This document shows positions 8,276-17,229 of a stretch of 64,000 bases of DNA, in pieces. The notes below the pieces were generated by a model that did no database searches, was not told the DNA's origin, and was given only the letters and a program-made list of their open reading frames with translations. Position 1 is the first letter of the stretch; each line of letters opens with the position of its first letter. Origin of the DNA: an uncultured Desulfobacterium sp. (GTDB lineage: Bacteria; Desulfobacterota; DSM-4660; Desulfatiglandales; Desulfatiglandaceae); NCBI GenBank assembly GCA_900258555.1, contig LT984857.1:141895-205894 (forward strand), read 5' to 3'. Both the position numbers and the translations under genes were made by a program.

Positions 8276-8447
8276 TTTTTTCGTCCCATTAAAAAAGACC
8301 CTGAAAGGCATTTTTTTATGTAGAATAGGGAGATTGCATTCAGGTGTCAAATAAAAATCGTAATTACTCAGGTAAATAGACTGATGGCTGAAGACTGAAG
8401 CTAAAGTGTCAAGTTGTACACAATTTGAGGTTAAAGGACTGGCATTT

Positions 8448-9377
8448 TCATTTGGGTGGGCTGACCTGTGCATTTTTAGTAATCTGTGTTGCATTGACCA
8501 GCGGTTCATTAACCGGTGCAATAGCTGGTAGAGATTTTTCGGGCGACTTATAAAGAAGGATGCTGATTCTGCGGTTTCTGGGATCGTATGGGTCATCTTT
8601 GTTGATCAGTTTCTTGTCTGCAAAACCTGTGACCCTGATAATCTGGTTGACATCAAGTCCACTGGCAACCATCTGCTTGCGCGCTTCAGAAGCGCGTCCG
8701 AGTGAAAGCTCCCAATTGGTATATTCCTGAGAGGGGTAGGCTCGTGCGTCAGTATGACCCTCAATAGCTATTGGACCTTTAAAGTCTCTGACGGTTTCCG
8801 TAATCACCCTAAGCACCTCTTGTGCTCTGACAGTGAGCGTTGTGCTTCCAGTGGGAAACATCATGGACCCTTCGTTATCCACCATCTGAACTCGCACGCA
8901 GTTTTTAAAGCCATCAACTATCACCTGTGATTTCACATCGGCAAGTTCTTTCTCGATTATTTTTTTTAGACGCGACTGGAGTTCTTCTTTTTTCTGCTGC
9001 TCGGCAATTATGTCTTTCTTAGACAGAGACCGCTCATTGGCCTGGACTTCTTTACTGCCTTTACTGGCTTTTCGGTCTTTTTTGGCTTTTTTGTCTTCTC
9101 CGTTCGCCTCCTTTTCTGTGACCGATATGGGGGTCATTTTAGTCTGGGAAAGATCAATCAATGAAGAGGATGAGCTGCTATCAAAGATGCTGAAATATTT
9201 GAAATAGGCTGACACTCGCGCCCTTTGTTCAGTGGATGTCATGCTCAAAAGCCAGAGCAAAAGAAAAAAGGCCATCATGGCAGTCACAAAATCGGCATAT
9301 GCCACCTTCCAGGCGCCATGAGAACCGCCATGTTCCTCCGAGTGCTTGCGTCTTACTTTTCTTTTGTGCCCTTCCAT
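8448..9377 (-). CDS. motB: Flagellar motor stator protein MotB
   Basis: 309 residues. AYADFVTAMMAFFLLLWLL (from residue 26) is the single membrane helix with the proton-accepting Asp29. A charged linker rich in Lys and Ser follows. The C-terminal OmpA-like peptidoglycan-binding domain contains IEGHTDARAYP, LSLGRASEARKQM and DPRNRRISILL. With MotA it forms the stator that drives the flagellum. Its start overlaps the motA end by 25 bp, indicating coupled translation. Confidence 0.95.
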   Translation of the reverse strand: MEGHKRKVRRKHSEEHGGSHGAWKVAYADFVTAMMAFFLLLWLLSMTSTEQRARVSAYFKYFSIFDSSSSSSLIDLSQTKMTPISVTEKEANGEDKKAKKDRKASKGSKEVQANERSLSKKDIIAEQQKKEELQSRLKKIIEKELADVKSQVIVDGFKNCVRVQMVDNEGSMMFPTGSTTLTVRAQEVLRVITETVRDFKGPIAIEGHTDARAYPSQEYTNWELSLGRASEARKQMVASGLDVNQIIRVTGFADKKLINKDDPYDPRNRRISILLYKSPEKSLPAIAPVNEPLVNATQITKNAQVSPPK

Positions 9378-10213
9378 TGCTTCATTTGCTCTTCAATTTC
9401 TTTTGTGGTCGGCCTCAAGGACGAGGGGATTTCCCTGCGTGCAGCCTCGATTGCGACCGTTGGGTTACTGTCAAATTTATTTATGGCCACCTTAATAACA
9501 TTGAAAACCACCTGCCGATCTTTGACCTGATATTCCAAATTTGTGGCAATCGGCCCTACGAATCCATAAGCAGAAAGCACCCCCAAGAATGTGCCCACCA
9601 GGGCGGCCCCGATGCAGTGTCCCAGCACCTCAGGGGGCTCACTGATTTTTCCCATGGTTAAGACAACGCCCAAGACAGCTGCCACTATTCCGAGAGCAGG
9701 CAGGGCGTCAGCCACCTTTGCAATGCCCTGGGCGGGGATCATTGCCTCCTTGTAAGAGACCTCCAGATCAATTTCGATTAATTCGCTGACAATATCTGGG
9801 TCTACACCAAGGACAATAACACCCAGATTCTCCTTTATAAAACTAACAGCCTCTTCATCGGCCAGCATTTTTGGATGTCGGCGGAACAGCTCACTCTTGG
9901 CAGGATCTTCAATCTCCTTTTCCAGCGAAAGGATGCCCTCCTTACGCACCTTGACGAGTATGTCGTAGAGGAGCAGCAAGAGTTCAGAAAAAGTTTCCTT
10001 GGACGATCCTTTATGGGAGAAGACTTTTTTGACATCATTAAGGGTTGACTTAATGACATTGCCTGGAGACGAAATAATAAAAGCCCCCGCGGCTGCACCA
10101 TATATTATGACAAGCTCGGCTGGTTGAAAAAGGACGCTCAGATTGCCATGTTCCATTAGGTAACCTAAAATAATCATACCAAATAAAACAGCTAACCCGA
10201 TAATAGTATTCAT
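9353..10213 (-). CDS. motA: Flagellar motor stator protein MotA
   Basis: 286 residues with four membrane segments: residues 1-20; VIIYGAAAGAFIIS; ALPALGIVAAVLGVVLTMG; and the helix starting IGAALVGTFLGVLSAYGFVGP. The conserved prolines flanking segments 3 and 4 are present, and GIAKVADALPALGIVAAV is the MotA signature region. The cytoplasmic loop (residues about 60-160) interacts with FliG in studied homologues. The order is pilZ gene, motA, motB in one operon, with 42 bp from the PilZ gene. Confidence 0.95.
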   Translation of the reverse strand: MNTIIGLAVLFGMIILGYLMEHGNLSVLFQPAELVIIYGAAAGAFIISSPGNVIKSTLNDVKKVFSHKGSSKETFSELLLLLYDILVKVRKEGILSLEKEIEDPAKSELFRRHPKMLADEEAVSFIKENLGVIVLGVDPDIVSELIEIDLEVSYKEAMIPAQGIAKVADALPALGIVAAVLGVVLTMGKISEPPEVLGHCIGAALVGTFLGVLSAYGFVGPIATNLEYQVKDRQVVFNVIKVAINKFDSNPTVAIEAARREIPSSLRPTTKEIEEQMKQWKGTKEK

Positions 10214-10255
10214 AAGATTCCTCGGTAATTATGCCTCTCATCTTCGGAAGAAAAG

Positions 10256-10828
10256 CTAAGAGGCATTTTCCCCTTTGCCTTCCCCATTGTCTGGGCTGTA
10301 GAGATATTCCAGTTGGTTTCGCAGCATGCCGCGCTGGCGTTGCAAAATATGGCGTGATAGCGCCTCTCGAACATCATCTTCCATTTCGATGAATGTCACT
10401 GCCACTTCAAAGCCCTCTTCCGTCAGCTTCTGCACCCGTTCAACCAGGCCGTAAACCAAGAGCACTGAATAGGGGATGGATGACAGCATCATCTTGATCT
10501 CAAGAATGTCCCCAACGGCATAGGCATCGGGGAGCGTCAAGCAAATGCCACCTTCGCTAAGATTGACCTGATAGTTCTCAACATTGGTTAAACCGCTGTC
10601 CTGGGCCGAAAGCCTTGCCAGGATAAGATTCAGCTTGGCATCTATTGCCGTCAGCATCCTTAACAAATGTGGATCGCTCTGCAGATCGTCCTCGGCAAGG
10701 ACCGGTTCAAATGACGACTGCAACAAGCCGGGAATTATCCTGGCCTTTAGTGCGCTGGTAGAGGGAGGCATTTTTTGAAGAATCAAGGGGATAACATCGT
10801 TGACTCTAAAAAATTGACGTTTTTCCAT
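10256..10828 (-). CDS. PilZ-domain protein upstream of motAB (YcgR-like role proposed)
   Basis: 190 residues. RQFFR at residues 4-8 fits RxxxR but sits unusually near the N-terminus. NLSEGGICLTL (about residue 88) fits the (D/N)xSxxG motif, and the strands VLLVYGLVERV complete a PilZ barrel. Between the two halves lies an approximately 70-residue helical insert (LKARIIPGLLQ ... LLRMLTAIDAKLNLILARL). Position as first gene of the motAB operon suggests it tunes stator function in response to c-di-GMP. That role is inferred from context. Confidence 0.85.
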   Translation of the reverse strand: MEKRQFFRVNDVIPLILQKMPPSTSALKARIIPGLLQSSFEPVLAEDDLQSDPHLLRMLTAIDAKLNLILARLSAQDSGLTNVENYQVNLSEGGICLTLPDAYAVGDILEIKMMLSSIPYSVLLVYGLVERVQKLTEEGFEVAVTFIEMEDDVREALSRHILQRQRGMLRNQLEYLYSPDNGEGKGENAS

Positions 10829-10967
10829 ATGGCTCCAGTTGGGTTGTGATCAGCCTGACAGAGGCTGCCTACGCTGCATCATTGGGTTTTGCTGACTTCC
10901 TAATAGAAAAATTGGCCCTGCGCCCTTTTCTCAATTCGTACACGGTCATATCACGCACCTAAGGTTT

Positions 10968-10983
10968 TGCAAAAAGCTTGCCA
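10968..10983 (-). promoter_or_regulatory. Sigma-54-type -24/-12 promoter candidate upstream of pilZ-motA-motB
   Basis: The minus strand reads TGGCAAGCTTTTTGCA, with GG and GC exactly 12 bp apart as in the TGGCAC-N5-TTGCW consensus. It lies about 140 bp before the PilZ gene, so it would give a leader of roughly 130 nt. That leader contains a possible 26-codon reading frame at 10949-10869 (MTVYELRKGRR...). Sigma-54 control of flagellar genes is common in proteobacteria. No activator site was identified. Confidence 0.5.
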
Positions 10984-11099
10984 TACAGCTTTGACTGGGC
11001 AGAAGAAGGTGTGAAGGAACCGACTCTGATTTATTAGACCGGATATCTAATCTCAATATGGAGATTCATGGAAGGAAGGAGGCAACTTAACTGGATTTG

Positions 11100-12011
11100 T
11101 TATGGTTTGACCGGATAACCATTTTCCATCCAGGCATCTAGCCCATCTTTTAGAATCATTGTATGCTTGTGTCCGCGGAGATAAAGCTTTTTGGCCACCT
11201 GCTCATCATAGTGGCTGCTGAAAGTCCTGCCATATACTATAATATCTTTTTCCTTGTTCATATCGCTAAACCCCATCATATACATAATATCAAACAAGGC
11301 CAAGGGCATATTGACAGCGCCTTCTATGTGCATCATATCATAGAGGGTGGAAGGCCTTGCGTCCACAAAGACGGCATCTCCGCCCTTGTGTTTTTCCGCC
11401 GCTACAGGAGGATCAACCACTAAGACCTCTTTTTCAGCGACAATGTTAGGGATCAGTCTTATCCCGTTGGGATTTGAGTTGTTGAATATTATGCCGCACA
11501 ACAGGCTCACGGAAAAAATGACAAACCAGTCAACCCATGAAGATCTGGACACCTGGAGCCGGTGTTCAGACTTCTGTTTAATTACCTGAATATTCCTTGC
11601 AAGATACTTGGACATCTGTTTGGCAAATGCAAATGAGACACTGGGCCATTCTTTTAGAATTTCGTCAAACTGGTCTTTGGATAGAACAGTAAGATGAGTT
11701 TCATCCATTGTCTCCACATTCACCCACCTGAAATCATCCGTCAGGATAGCAAGTTGGCCGAAAAAATCTCCCGGACCCAATTTGGCCAAGAGGATCTCCT
11801 CCCCCCTCTTGCTTTTCTTGAACAGACGAACCCTTCCGCGATTAATCATGTAAAAACTATCTCCTGGGTCACCCTCCCGAAATACGATTGTATTAGACGG
11901 AAAAACCAGATATTGAGCATCCTTTGCGAGCTCAACCAGTTTGTCTTTGGGCAATTCCTTAAAGAGAGGATTATTCGCTAGACAGGTTTCTTTTTGATCA
12001 ATCAATGTCAT
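11100..12011 (-). CDS. Cyclic-nucleotide-binding, membrane-anchored, rhodanese-like protein
   Basis: 303 residues in three parts. Residues 14-135 are a CRP-type cyclic-nucleotide-binding domain (FREGDPGDSFYMINRGRVRLF; LGPGDFFGQLAIL). Residues 160-178 are a membrane helix (DWFVIFSVSLLCGIIF). Residues 210-303 are a rhodanese domain (AVFVDARPSTLYDMMHIEGAVNMP; LKDGLDAWMENGYP). The catalytic Cys slot after the IIVY strand is Gly261 (IIVYGRTFSSHYDE), so sulfurtransferase activity is not expected and a binding or regulatory role is more likely. The rhodanese part is probably periplasmic, while the effector domain is cytoplasmic. Stand-alone gene; function unknown. Confidence 0.85.
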   Translation of the reverse strand: MTLIDQKETCLANNPLFKELPKDKLVELAKDAQYLVFPSNTIVFREGDPGDSFYMINRGRVRLFKKSKRGEEILLAKLGPGDFFGQLAILTDDFRWVNVETMDETHLTVLSKDQFDEILKEWPSVSFAFAKQMSKYLARNIQVIKQKSEHRLQVSRSSWVDWFVIFSVSLLCGIIFNNSNPNGIRLIPNIVAEKEVLVVDPPVAAEKHKGGDAVFVDARPSTLYDMMHIEGAVNMPLALFDIMYMMGFSDMNKEKDIIVYGRTFSSHYDEQVAKKLYLRGHKHTMILKDGLDAWMENGYPVKP

Positions 12012-12346
12012 TATGTCTGCTCAGATAAAGGGGCTTCAATGAGAATCTCTGGGCAGAATGGTCACTTGTGGGCGGGTAAAAATCAATGGACACAAGTTTC
12101 CTCTCATATCCTTATTCAATAAAATTGAACGATACTTTCGGTGCGTACCTATTTGTTCCGACAAAATTCAGGGGTTCGTCAGACACTCCCCACCGTTGAA
12201 CTCAGACTCAGGCCATAGCTATCCCTTCCGAAATTGCACTGCCGCAAGAAATAGTAAAGCTGCTTTGAAGAGCCTGCTATTGGGGATCAGACAAAGACGG
12301 CCTGAAAATGAAATGCAAAAAGGGGTGACCGTTTTTCAGCCTTTCC
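12012..12346. other. Intergenic stretch without a recognised gene
   Basis: 335 bp. An open frame at 12058-12402 runs antisense into the next gene and shows no protein-family signal. The only structure noted is an imperfect hairpin near 12299-12342 (GGCCTGAAAA ... TTTTTCAGCC), which could end transcription of the 81-residue gene on the minus strand. Confidence 0.5.
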
Positions 12347-12592
12347 CTATTCTGTCCGCCAGACTCGGACGCCGTTTTCATCACGGTCAAGCAAGGTCTT
12401 GAACTTCTTTCCTGTCTTGTCACCGTAATAACGTGCGGCTGGACCAACCACCCTCTTTAGGTTATATAGATTCTCTTCATTTTCAGCGGCAATGAATACC
12501 GAGTCCCCAACGTTCATCTCAGGCCAGGGGTATTTTACCTTTGAGTGCACTTCGGGAATTGCGACCTTCTTCTCAATCTTACCAATTTTCAT
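12347..12592 (-). CDS. Small protein with YPWPEMNVGDSVFI motif, unknown function
   Basis: 81 residues, MKIGKIEKKVAIPE. The central KYPWPEMNVGDSVFI followed by a basic helix (NLYNLKRVVGPAARYYG) and a C-terminal strand (RVWRTE) resembles small proteins often encoded by phages and mobile regions. I cannot name the function. It is the right length for a stand-alone small regulator or DNA-associated protein. It is separated from neighbours by about 90 bp of AT-rich DNA upstream. Confidence 0.65.
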   Translation of the reverse strand: MKIGKIEKKVAIPEVHSKVKYPWPEMNVGDSVFIAAENEENLYNLKRVVGPAARYYGDKTGKKFKTLLDRDENGVRVWRTE

Positions 12593-12681
12593 TTCTAACC
12601 TACAAAAATTAAATTAACAATTTCTGACCGCCCCTTATAATAATAAAATGAGACAGAATCAACCTATTTTTTAAAGACTTA

Positions 12682-13353
12682 CTAGAGGGCCTGGTTAATC
12701 ATCTCAAGGTCGAGTATCTTCTCTACCACGGCGGAAAGTGCATTATTGAGTTCCTGTTGAACCCTTTCCGCTGAAAAGCTTATATGCTTTAACTCAGATG
12801 AGCCCTCAATAGTTGAGCGGTACAGTATTTTTTTCTGACGGACATCGCCGAATACGATATTCAACTTTACTCTGGCCTCATATTTCTCTTGAAATAGACT
12901 GCTTCGACATACAACCCCAAGCTCTTCTATTGATCCCCCTATAATGAATTCCCCACAGTCGGCAGGAAAAGAATCAGAATCAAGGTCCCAGTCGGCTATA
13001 TCTTCTCTTACTGTGTAGCCTAAACGCTTTAGATATTCTTTAATGGCGGATACAACCGCATGGTTTGCATCCTCGAATTGGCTTGTAACGTCAACTTCGC
13101 TTCCCCCTGACATCAGCCTTTTTCCCACTAAGGCCTTGTTACTCCAAGACCTGTTGTCCTGAAAACCTGCAACAGCAAAGATTGCATTGACAGGGGCTAT
13201 ATCATTATCAATTACATCCTGCTGCGGCACATACTGAAGACTGATAGAATAAAAGGGGGCATGGCCGCATGAGATCAGACACAAAGACATCGCACTGAAC
13301 CATAGCAGATGAACCAGGATATTTGATAACCTGCCTATTGCTTTATGCTCCAT
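12682..13353 (-). CDS. Putative lipoprotein, YajG-like
   Basis: 223 residues. The N-terminal hydrophobic segment ends in LCLISC, a plausible lipobox with Cys at about residue 29, so it should be membrane anchored through lipid. The mature part (VDVTSQFEDANHAVVSAIKEYLKRLGY; ARVKLNIVFGDVRQKKILYRSTIEGSSEL; VQQELNNALSAVVEKIL) has the layout of YajG-type lipoproteins of unknown function. No operon partner is evident. Three further Cys are present in the mature part. Confidence 0.7.
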   Translation of the reverse strand: MEHKAIGRLSNILVHLLWFSAMSLCLISCGHAPFYSISLQYVPQQDVIDNDIAPVNAIFAVAGFQDNRSWSNKALVGKRLMSGGSEVDVTSQFEDANHAVVSAIKEYLKRLGYTVREDIADWDLDSDSFPADCGEFIIGGSIEELGVVCRSSLFQEKYEARVKLNIVFGDVRQKKILYRSTIEGSSELKHISFSAERVQQELNNALSAVVEKILDLEMINQAL

Positions 13354-13555
13354 AATCCTTCCTCCCTATTGCGACACCCCATTTGATAAAAGCAGGTGTG
13401 GTTAGCTTGGCTCAAAAATTGTCCTTAATTAATATTTTCCTTTGATAGAAGCAAGGAAAAACCAGGCATAAGGATGCTCGCTGTTCAGTCATTTCATTGA
13501 ACGGACAAACGATAAAATTATCTTTCCTTGTTATTTCGTGGGATGATTCATTTTT

Positions 13556-14116
13556 TCAAATCCCAAACATCTCTTTTTTATATTCCATATAGTATCTTAA
13601 AAAAGCTGCCAAAATTAATGAATGGTTTATCTCTCCTTCCCGTATAAGGCGGGGAACATCTGAAAATGGACGAAGCAGGACCTCAATATCTTCTTTATCA
13701 TCCAGGTGCTGTCTTCCTGCAAGATAGACGTCCTTAGCCAAGAAGGTGTGACACCGATTGTTTTGGATAGCGGGATTGGCAAAGACGCTTCCCAGGGCAA
13801 TCATTTGCCTGGCCTGATATCCGGTCTCCTCACGGAGTTCATTTATGGCGGTTTCCTCCGGTGTTGCCTTTCCCTCTACAAGCCCTCCGGGGATCTCAAG
13901 GGTCAGGGACCTAATGCCATGGCGGTATTGCCGTATCAGAACGATCTCATTTTCCGGGGTAACAGGTATTACATTGACCCATTCAGTGGATTCCAAGACG
14001 AAAAAGTCATATTCCTCTCCTGTACGGGGTGAACGCGCCCTGTCTGTTCTAAAACCGAAAATGCCATATGAGGTTTGATTCCCACTGGAGATCACCTCCC
14101 ACGGTCTTACAACCAT
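13556..14116 (-). CDS. Nudix hydrolase, ADP-ribose pyrophosphatase-like, with altered Nudix box
   Basis: 186 residues. EIPGGLVEGKATPEETAINE (residues 74-93) and LREETGY (94-100) are the Nudix region. Against Gx5Ex7REUxEExGU, the first Glu is Ala84 and the Arg is Asn92, while the metal-binding Glu93, Glu96 and Glu97 remain. The upstream VNVIPVTPENEIVLIRQYRHG and C-terminal half match ADP-ribose/nucleoside-diphosphate-sugar pyrophosphatases. The substrate is uncertain given the two changes. It starts one base after the dinG-like stop, so the two form an operon. Confidence 0.85.
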   Translation of the reverse strand: MVVRPWEVISSGNQTSYGIFGFRTDRARSPRTGEEYDFFVLESTEWVNVIPVTPENEIVLIRQYRHGIRSLTLEIPGGLVEGKATPEETAINELREETGYQARQMIALGSVFANPAIQNNRCHTFLAKDVYLAGRQHLDDKEDIEVLLRPFSDVPRLIREGEINHSLILAAFLRYYMEYKKEMFGI

Positions 14117-16093
14117 TTAAGCCTCTCCTTTCATATCTTCAAAGAAACTGCTGATATCCGACAGCTTGTGACTGATCGGGATCTTTGGCAGGCTGTTCAA
14201 AAAAAACTTGCCATACCTGCTCTTAATTATCCTGTTGTCCAGGACAGCCAAAACTCCCCTGTCCGTGCCCTTTCTTATCAGCCTCCCCATACCCTGCTTG
14301 AGTGCAATAATTGCAGATGGCAGTTGGTACTCCATAAACGGATTTTTCCCCTGTTCTCGTATGGCATTGATCTTGGCGGCAACCAGCGGCTCCCCAGGAG
14401 AGTCAAAAGGCAGCTTGTCTATGATCAGACAACTTAGCGACTCCCCAGGCACGTCAACCCCCTGCCAGAAACTGGAGGTGCCAAGTAGCACAGAGTGGAT
14501 ATCATGCCTGAATGAATCAAGCAATACAGATCTGGGCGAGTCACCCTGCTTCAATATGGTGTAAGGGATTTTGTCCTTCAAGATATTCCACACAAGGTTC
14601 ATGTTGTGGTAGCTGGTAAATAATACAAGGGCCCGCCCCTGTGTAATCTCTATTAGATCGAGTATCCTTTGGGCGATTTCAGGCCCGAAATCCGGATGAC
14701 CGGGTGCGGGTAACTCATCGGGGACATAGAGCAGGGTCTGGGTCATGAAATCAAAGTGCGAGGGGAATATCCCCTCGATGGCGTCCCCTGGCAGGTCCAG
14801 ACGTGAGCGGATATAATCAAAATTTCCGTTTGTAGAAAGGGTGGCCGATGTAAATATGATCGTCTGCACCTTCTGGTAGAGCAGCTCTTTCATCTTTTCA
14901 GAGATGTTCAGTGGTGACACGTGTAGCACCAGGCTTTTTTTCCTCTTCTCATACCAGTTGAGCCAGTCAGTGGACCTCTTCCACAGTATTTGATCCAGAA
15001 GGCGTTCAAGCTCCGCGGCCCTGAGCGCCAATGCATACAAAGAGACATTGCCTTGCGCCAGGACAGCATCAGAAGAGGGATCGTCATCGCTTAATCCCGT
15101 TCCATCAAATAATTCATATAAGGATTTAAGCCCACGGCTTATCCGCCTTGCCGGGCCATTACCTATTGCAGAAAGTGTTTCATGGTCCAGGATGCCCTTA
15201 TCAGGCCTCTCATCAAAGAGGGTCTTAAGCTCCTCGATTGCCGCCTTGATGTTAGTAATCTGGATCTTTAGTTTTCCTTCGGAGGGATCATGGAGCCCCT
15301 TTACCCGCTTTTCCAGGTCAGATGTCAAATCTGAAAGCTGGTTCGAGCTGAAGCTTTCGCCTAGATATGTGGTGCCTATCTCTTCAATGTCGTGGGCCTC
15401 ATCAAAAAGAGCCGCCTGAAAGCGAGGGATGATTTCACCAAACCCAGACTGTTTTACCTTCAGGTCAGAAAAAAACAGGTGATGATTTACAATGATGATC
15501 CTGGTCTTTGCGGCCTTACTGCGAAGCCTTCCCAAATAGCACTCGGATGCGAATATACACTCCGGTCCCAGGCACTGATCTGATGTGGAGGACAGTGCAT
15601 CCCAGAGGGTGTCATCATCCGCCATCCAGGGAATTTCCGCCCGATCGGCAAAAGAAGTATTAATCAGCCATTGCTCCAGTCTTTGTTTTACCTCTGAAAG
15701 GCCTGTAAAAAGGGATGACTGAGAAAAAAACTGATGGTACTTGTGCAGGCAGAGATAATTTCTTCGGCCCTTCATGATCATTGCATCAATACTAAGACCT
15801 GTTGCTTCGGCAAGGAGAGGTATATCCTTATGAAAGATCTGTTCTTGTAGATTTTTTGTGCCCGTAGAAATGACTGCCTTTTTTCCGCTCAATACAATGG
15901 GGACAAGGTAGCCTAAGGTCTTTCCAGTGCCTGTGCCCGCCTCAACTATCGCGGGCATCTTTTGGTCAATAGATTCCCATATCAGATTGGCCATGGCCAA
16001 CTGTGACGGACGGAATTCAAAGCCATCAAGGAATCTCGCCAGAAGCCCGTCAGGGCCAAGGATCTCTTCAATTGTCATTGGGGTGTCAGGCAT
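14117..16093 (-). CDS. dinG: DinG/XPD-family ATP-dependent DNA helicase with Fe-S cysteines
   Basis: 658 residues. Walker A AGTGTGKT is at residues 52-59 and the DEAH box at 231-234. Four cysteines at 115, 174, 179 and 185 match the [4Fe-4S] cluster of XPD-like helicases. Late motifs include FTSYHNMNLVW, GTSSFWQGVDVPGE and QGMGRLIRKGTDRG. DinG/YoaA enzymes unwind 5'-3' and resolve R-loops or forked structures, acting in the cytoplasm in DNA repair. No exonuclease domain is fused, unlike Gram-positive DinG. The Nudix gene follows without a gap. Confidence 0.93.
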   Translation of the reverse strand: MPDTPMTIEEILGPDGLLARFLDGFEFRPSQLAMANLIWESIDQKMPAIVEAGTGTGKTLGYLVPIVLSGKKAVISTGTKNLQEQIFHKDIPLLAEATGLSIDAMIMKGRRNYLCLHKYHQFFSQSSLFTGLSEVKQRLEQWLINTSFADRAEIPWMADDDTLWDALSSTSDQCLGPECIFASECYLGRLRSKAAKTRIIIVNHHLFFSDLKVKQSGFGEIIPRFQAALFDEAHDIEEIGTTYLGESFSSNQLSDLTSDLEKRVKGLHDPSEGKLKIQITNIKAAIEELKTLFDERPDKGILDHETLSAIGNGPARRISRGLKSLYELFDGTGLSDDDPSSDAVLAQGNVSLYALALRAAELERLLDQILWKRSTDWLNWYEKRKKSLVLHVSPLNISEKMKELLYQKVQTIIFTSATLSTNGNFDYIRSRLDLPGDAIEGIFPSHFDFMTQTLLYVPDELPAPGHPDFGPEIAQRILDLIEITQGRALVLFTSYHNMNLVWNILKDKIPYTILKQGDSPRSVLLDSFRHDIHSVLLGTSSFWQGVDVPGESLSCLIIDKLPFDSPGEPLVAAKINAIREQGKNPFMEYQLPSAIIALKQGMGRLIRKGTDRGVLAVLDNRIIKSRYGKFFLNSLPKIPISHKLSDISSFFEDMKGEA

Positions 16094-16449
16094 GCGGCAA
16101 ATATAGTTTCAGGCAAGGATTCAGTCAATGAAGAAGCCGCGGGGACTACATAATATAGGCTTTAGCTCCAATCCATGCCTGACACCATTAGTTCGTAAGA
16201 CGGTATGAAAAAATACCTTTTTGTGGCAGTGGCCCTCGTGCATTCAAATGGCCAAAGTCAAAGTCAACCCCCTTTCCAACTCCCCAAATCGGCATCCAGT
16301 TTAAAATTCACCTGTAAAGTGAACATAGGGTTTACAAGATTCAACTTTTGCAGCGATATTTTATGCAAATCAGACTTTTAGTAAACAAAAGGTTTGTCAA
16401 ACGTCTTTAATGCATATATAATCCATGCATCCAAGGAGAACTATAAACC
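16094..16449 (+). promoter_or_regulatory. abiE promoter (16394-16422) within a 356-bp gene-free stretch
   Basis: TTGTCA at 16394-16399 and a consensus TATAAT at 16417-16422 are separated by exactly 17 bp, with AAGGAGAA ahead of the abiEi ATG. The -35 lies inside the palindrome GTTTGTCAAAC (16392-16402). GTTTAC near 16330 and GTAAAC near 16380 form a second inverted pair. Such sites fit the negative autoregulation known for AbiEi. The rest of the gap, 16094-16330, holds nothing recognisable. Confidence 0.75.
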
Positions 16450-17229
16450 ATGAACCCCAAATCCGAAAAATCCCTGGAACAATCCTTACCTGAAGGCCAG
16501 TTGGTCAACCGGGCCTGGCTGCGGGCGCGAGGCTTCAGCCGCACCAGGGTGGACTATGCCTTGCGCGCTGGCAAACTGGAACCCGTGACACATGGGGTTT
16601 ACCGGCGGCCCGGGCCGCCCCTCAAATGGGAGCATGTGGTCTATTCTCTGAACCAGATGGGTTGTGCCGTTCATGTGTGCGGCCGCAGTGCCCTGGAATT
16701 GCAGGGGCTTGCACACTACCTGCCGCTCGGAGCCGTGCAACGCATTGACCTTTATGCTACAGTCCGCACTCCCGCCTGGGTAAAGGACTTTAAGACACCT
16801 TTTTTGTTTCGCGTTCACACCAAGCAAATGTTTGATGCGTTGCCCGAGGCTGCAATACATAACAGACCTTTTGGCGCATGGGACTGGCCAATTCCATACA
16901 GCACGCCGGAGCTGGCCATGCTGGAACTACTGTCAGAAGTACAGGATGAGTCTGATTTTTCCATGGCGGACAAATTCTTTGAATCCGCCGTTAACCTGCG
17001 TCCGGATCTGATCCATGCCTTGCTAGAATCATGCTCTCAGGTAAAGGCCAAGCGCCTCTTTTTGTGGTTCACGGACCGCCACGGCCACCCATGGCGCCAG
17101 GTGCTCAAAACCGACGGCATTGACTTGGGTCGAGGCAAGCGCTTGCTGGTCAGGGCCGGGGCCTTTGATGCCGCCTATCAAATTACCGTCCCAAGGGAGA
17201 TGGCCGGTGGAACCGAACAACACTTTTGA
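16450..17229 (+). CDS. abiEi: AbiEi-type antitoxin, transcriptional repressor of a type IV toxin-antitoxin pair
   Basis: 259 residues. The N-terminal winged helix (GQLVNRAWLRARGFSRTRVD; GKLEPVTHGVYRRPG) is followed by the AbiEi C-terminal domain (CGRSALELQGLAHYLPLGA; YSTPELAMLELLSEVQDE). AbiEi antitoxins repress their own promoter and counteract the AbiEii nucleotidyltransferase toxin. The gene overlaps the toxin by 23 bp. It looks intact, unlike the toxin, and its sequence is visibly richer in G+C than the flanks, which suggests horizontal transfer. Confidence 0.88.
   Translation: MNPKSEKSLEQSLPEGQLVNRAWLRARGFSRTRVDYALRAGKLEPVTHGVYRRPGPPLKWEHVVYSLNQMGCAVHVCGRSALELQGLAHYLPLGAVQRIDLYATVRTPAWVKDFKTPFLFRVHTKQMFDALPEAAIHNRPFGAWDWPIPYSTPELAMLELLSEVQDESDFSMADKFFESAVNLRPDLIHALLESCSQVKAKRLFLWFTDRHGHPWRQVLKTDGIDLGRGKRLLVRAGAFDAAYQITVPREMAGGTEQHF

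Noticed and set aside
12058..12402. 114-codon plus frame next to the 81-residue gene
   Set aside because: It runs antisense into a better-supported gene and has no recognisable protein character.
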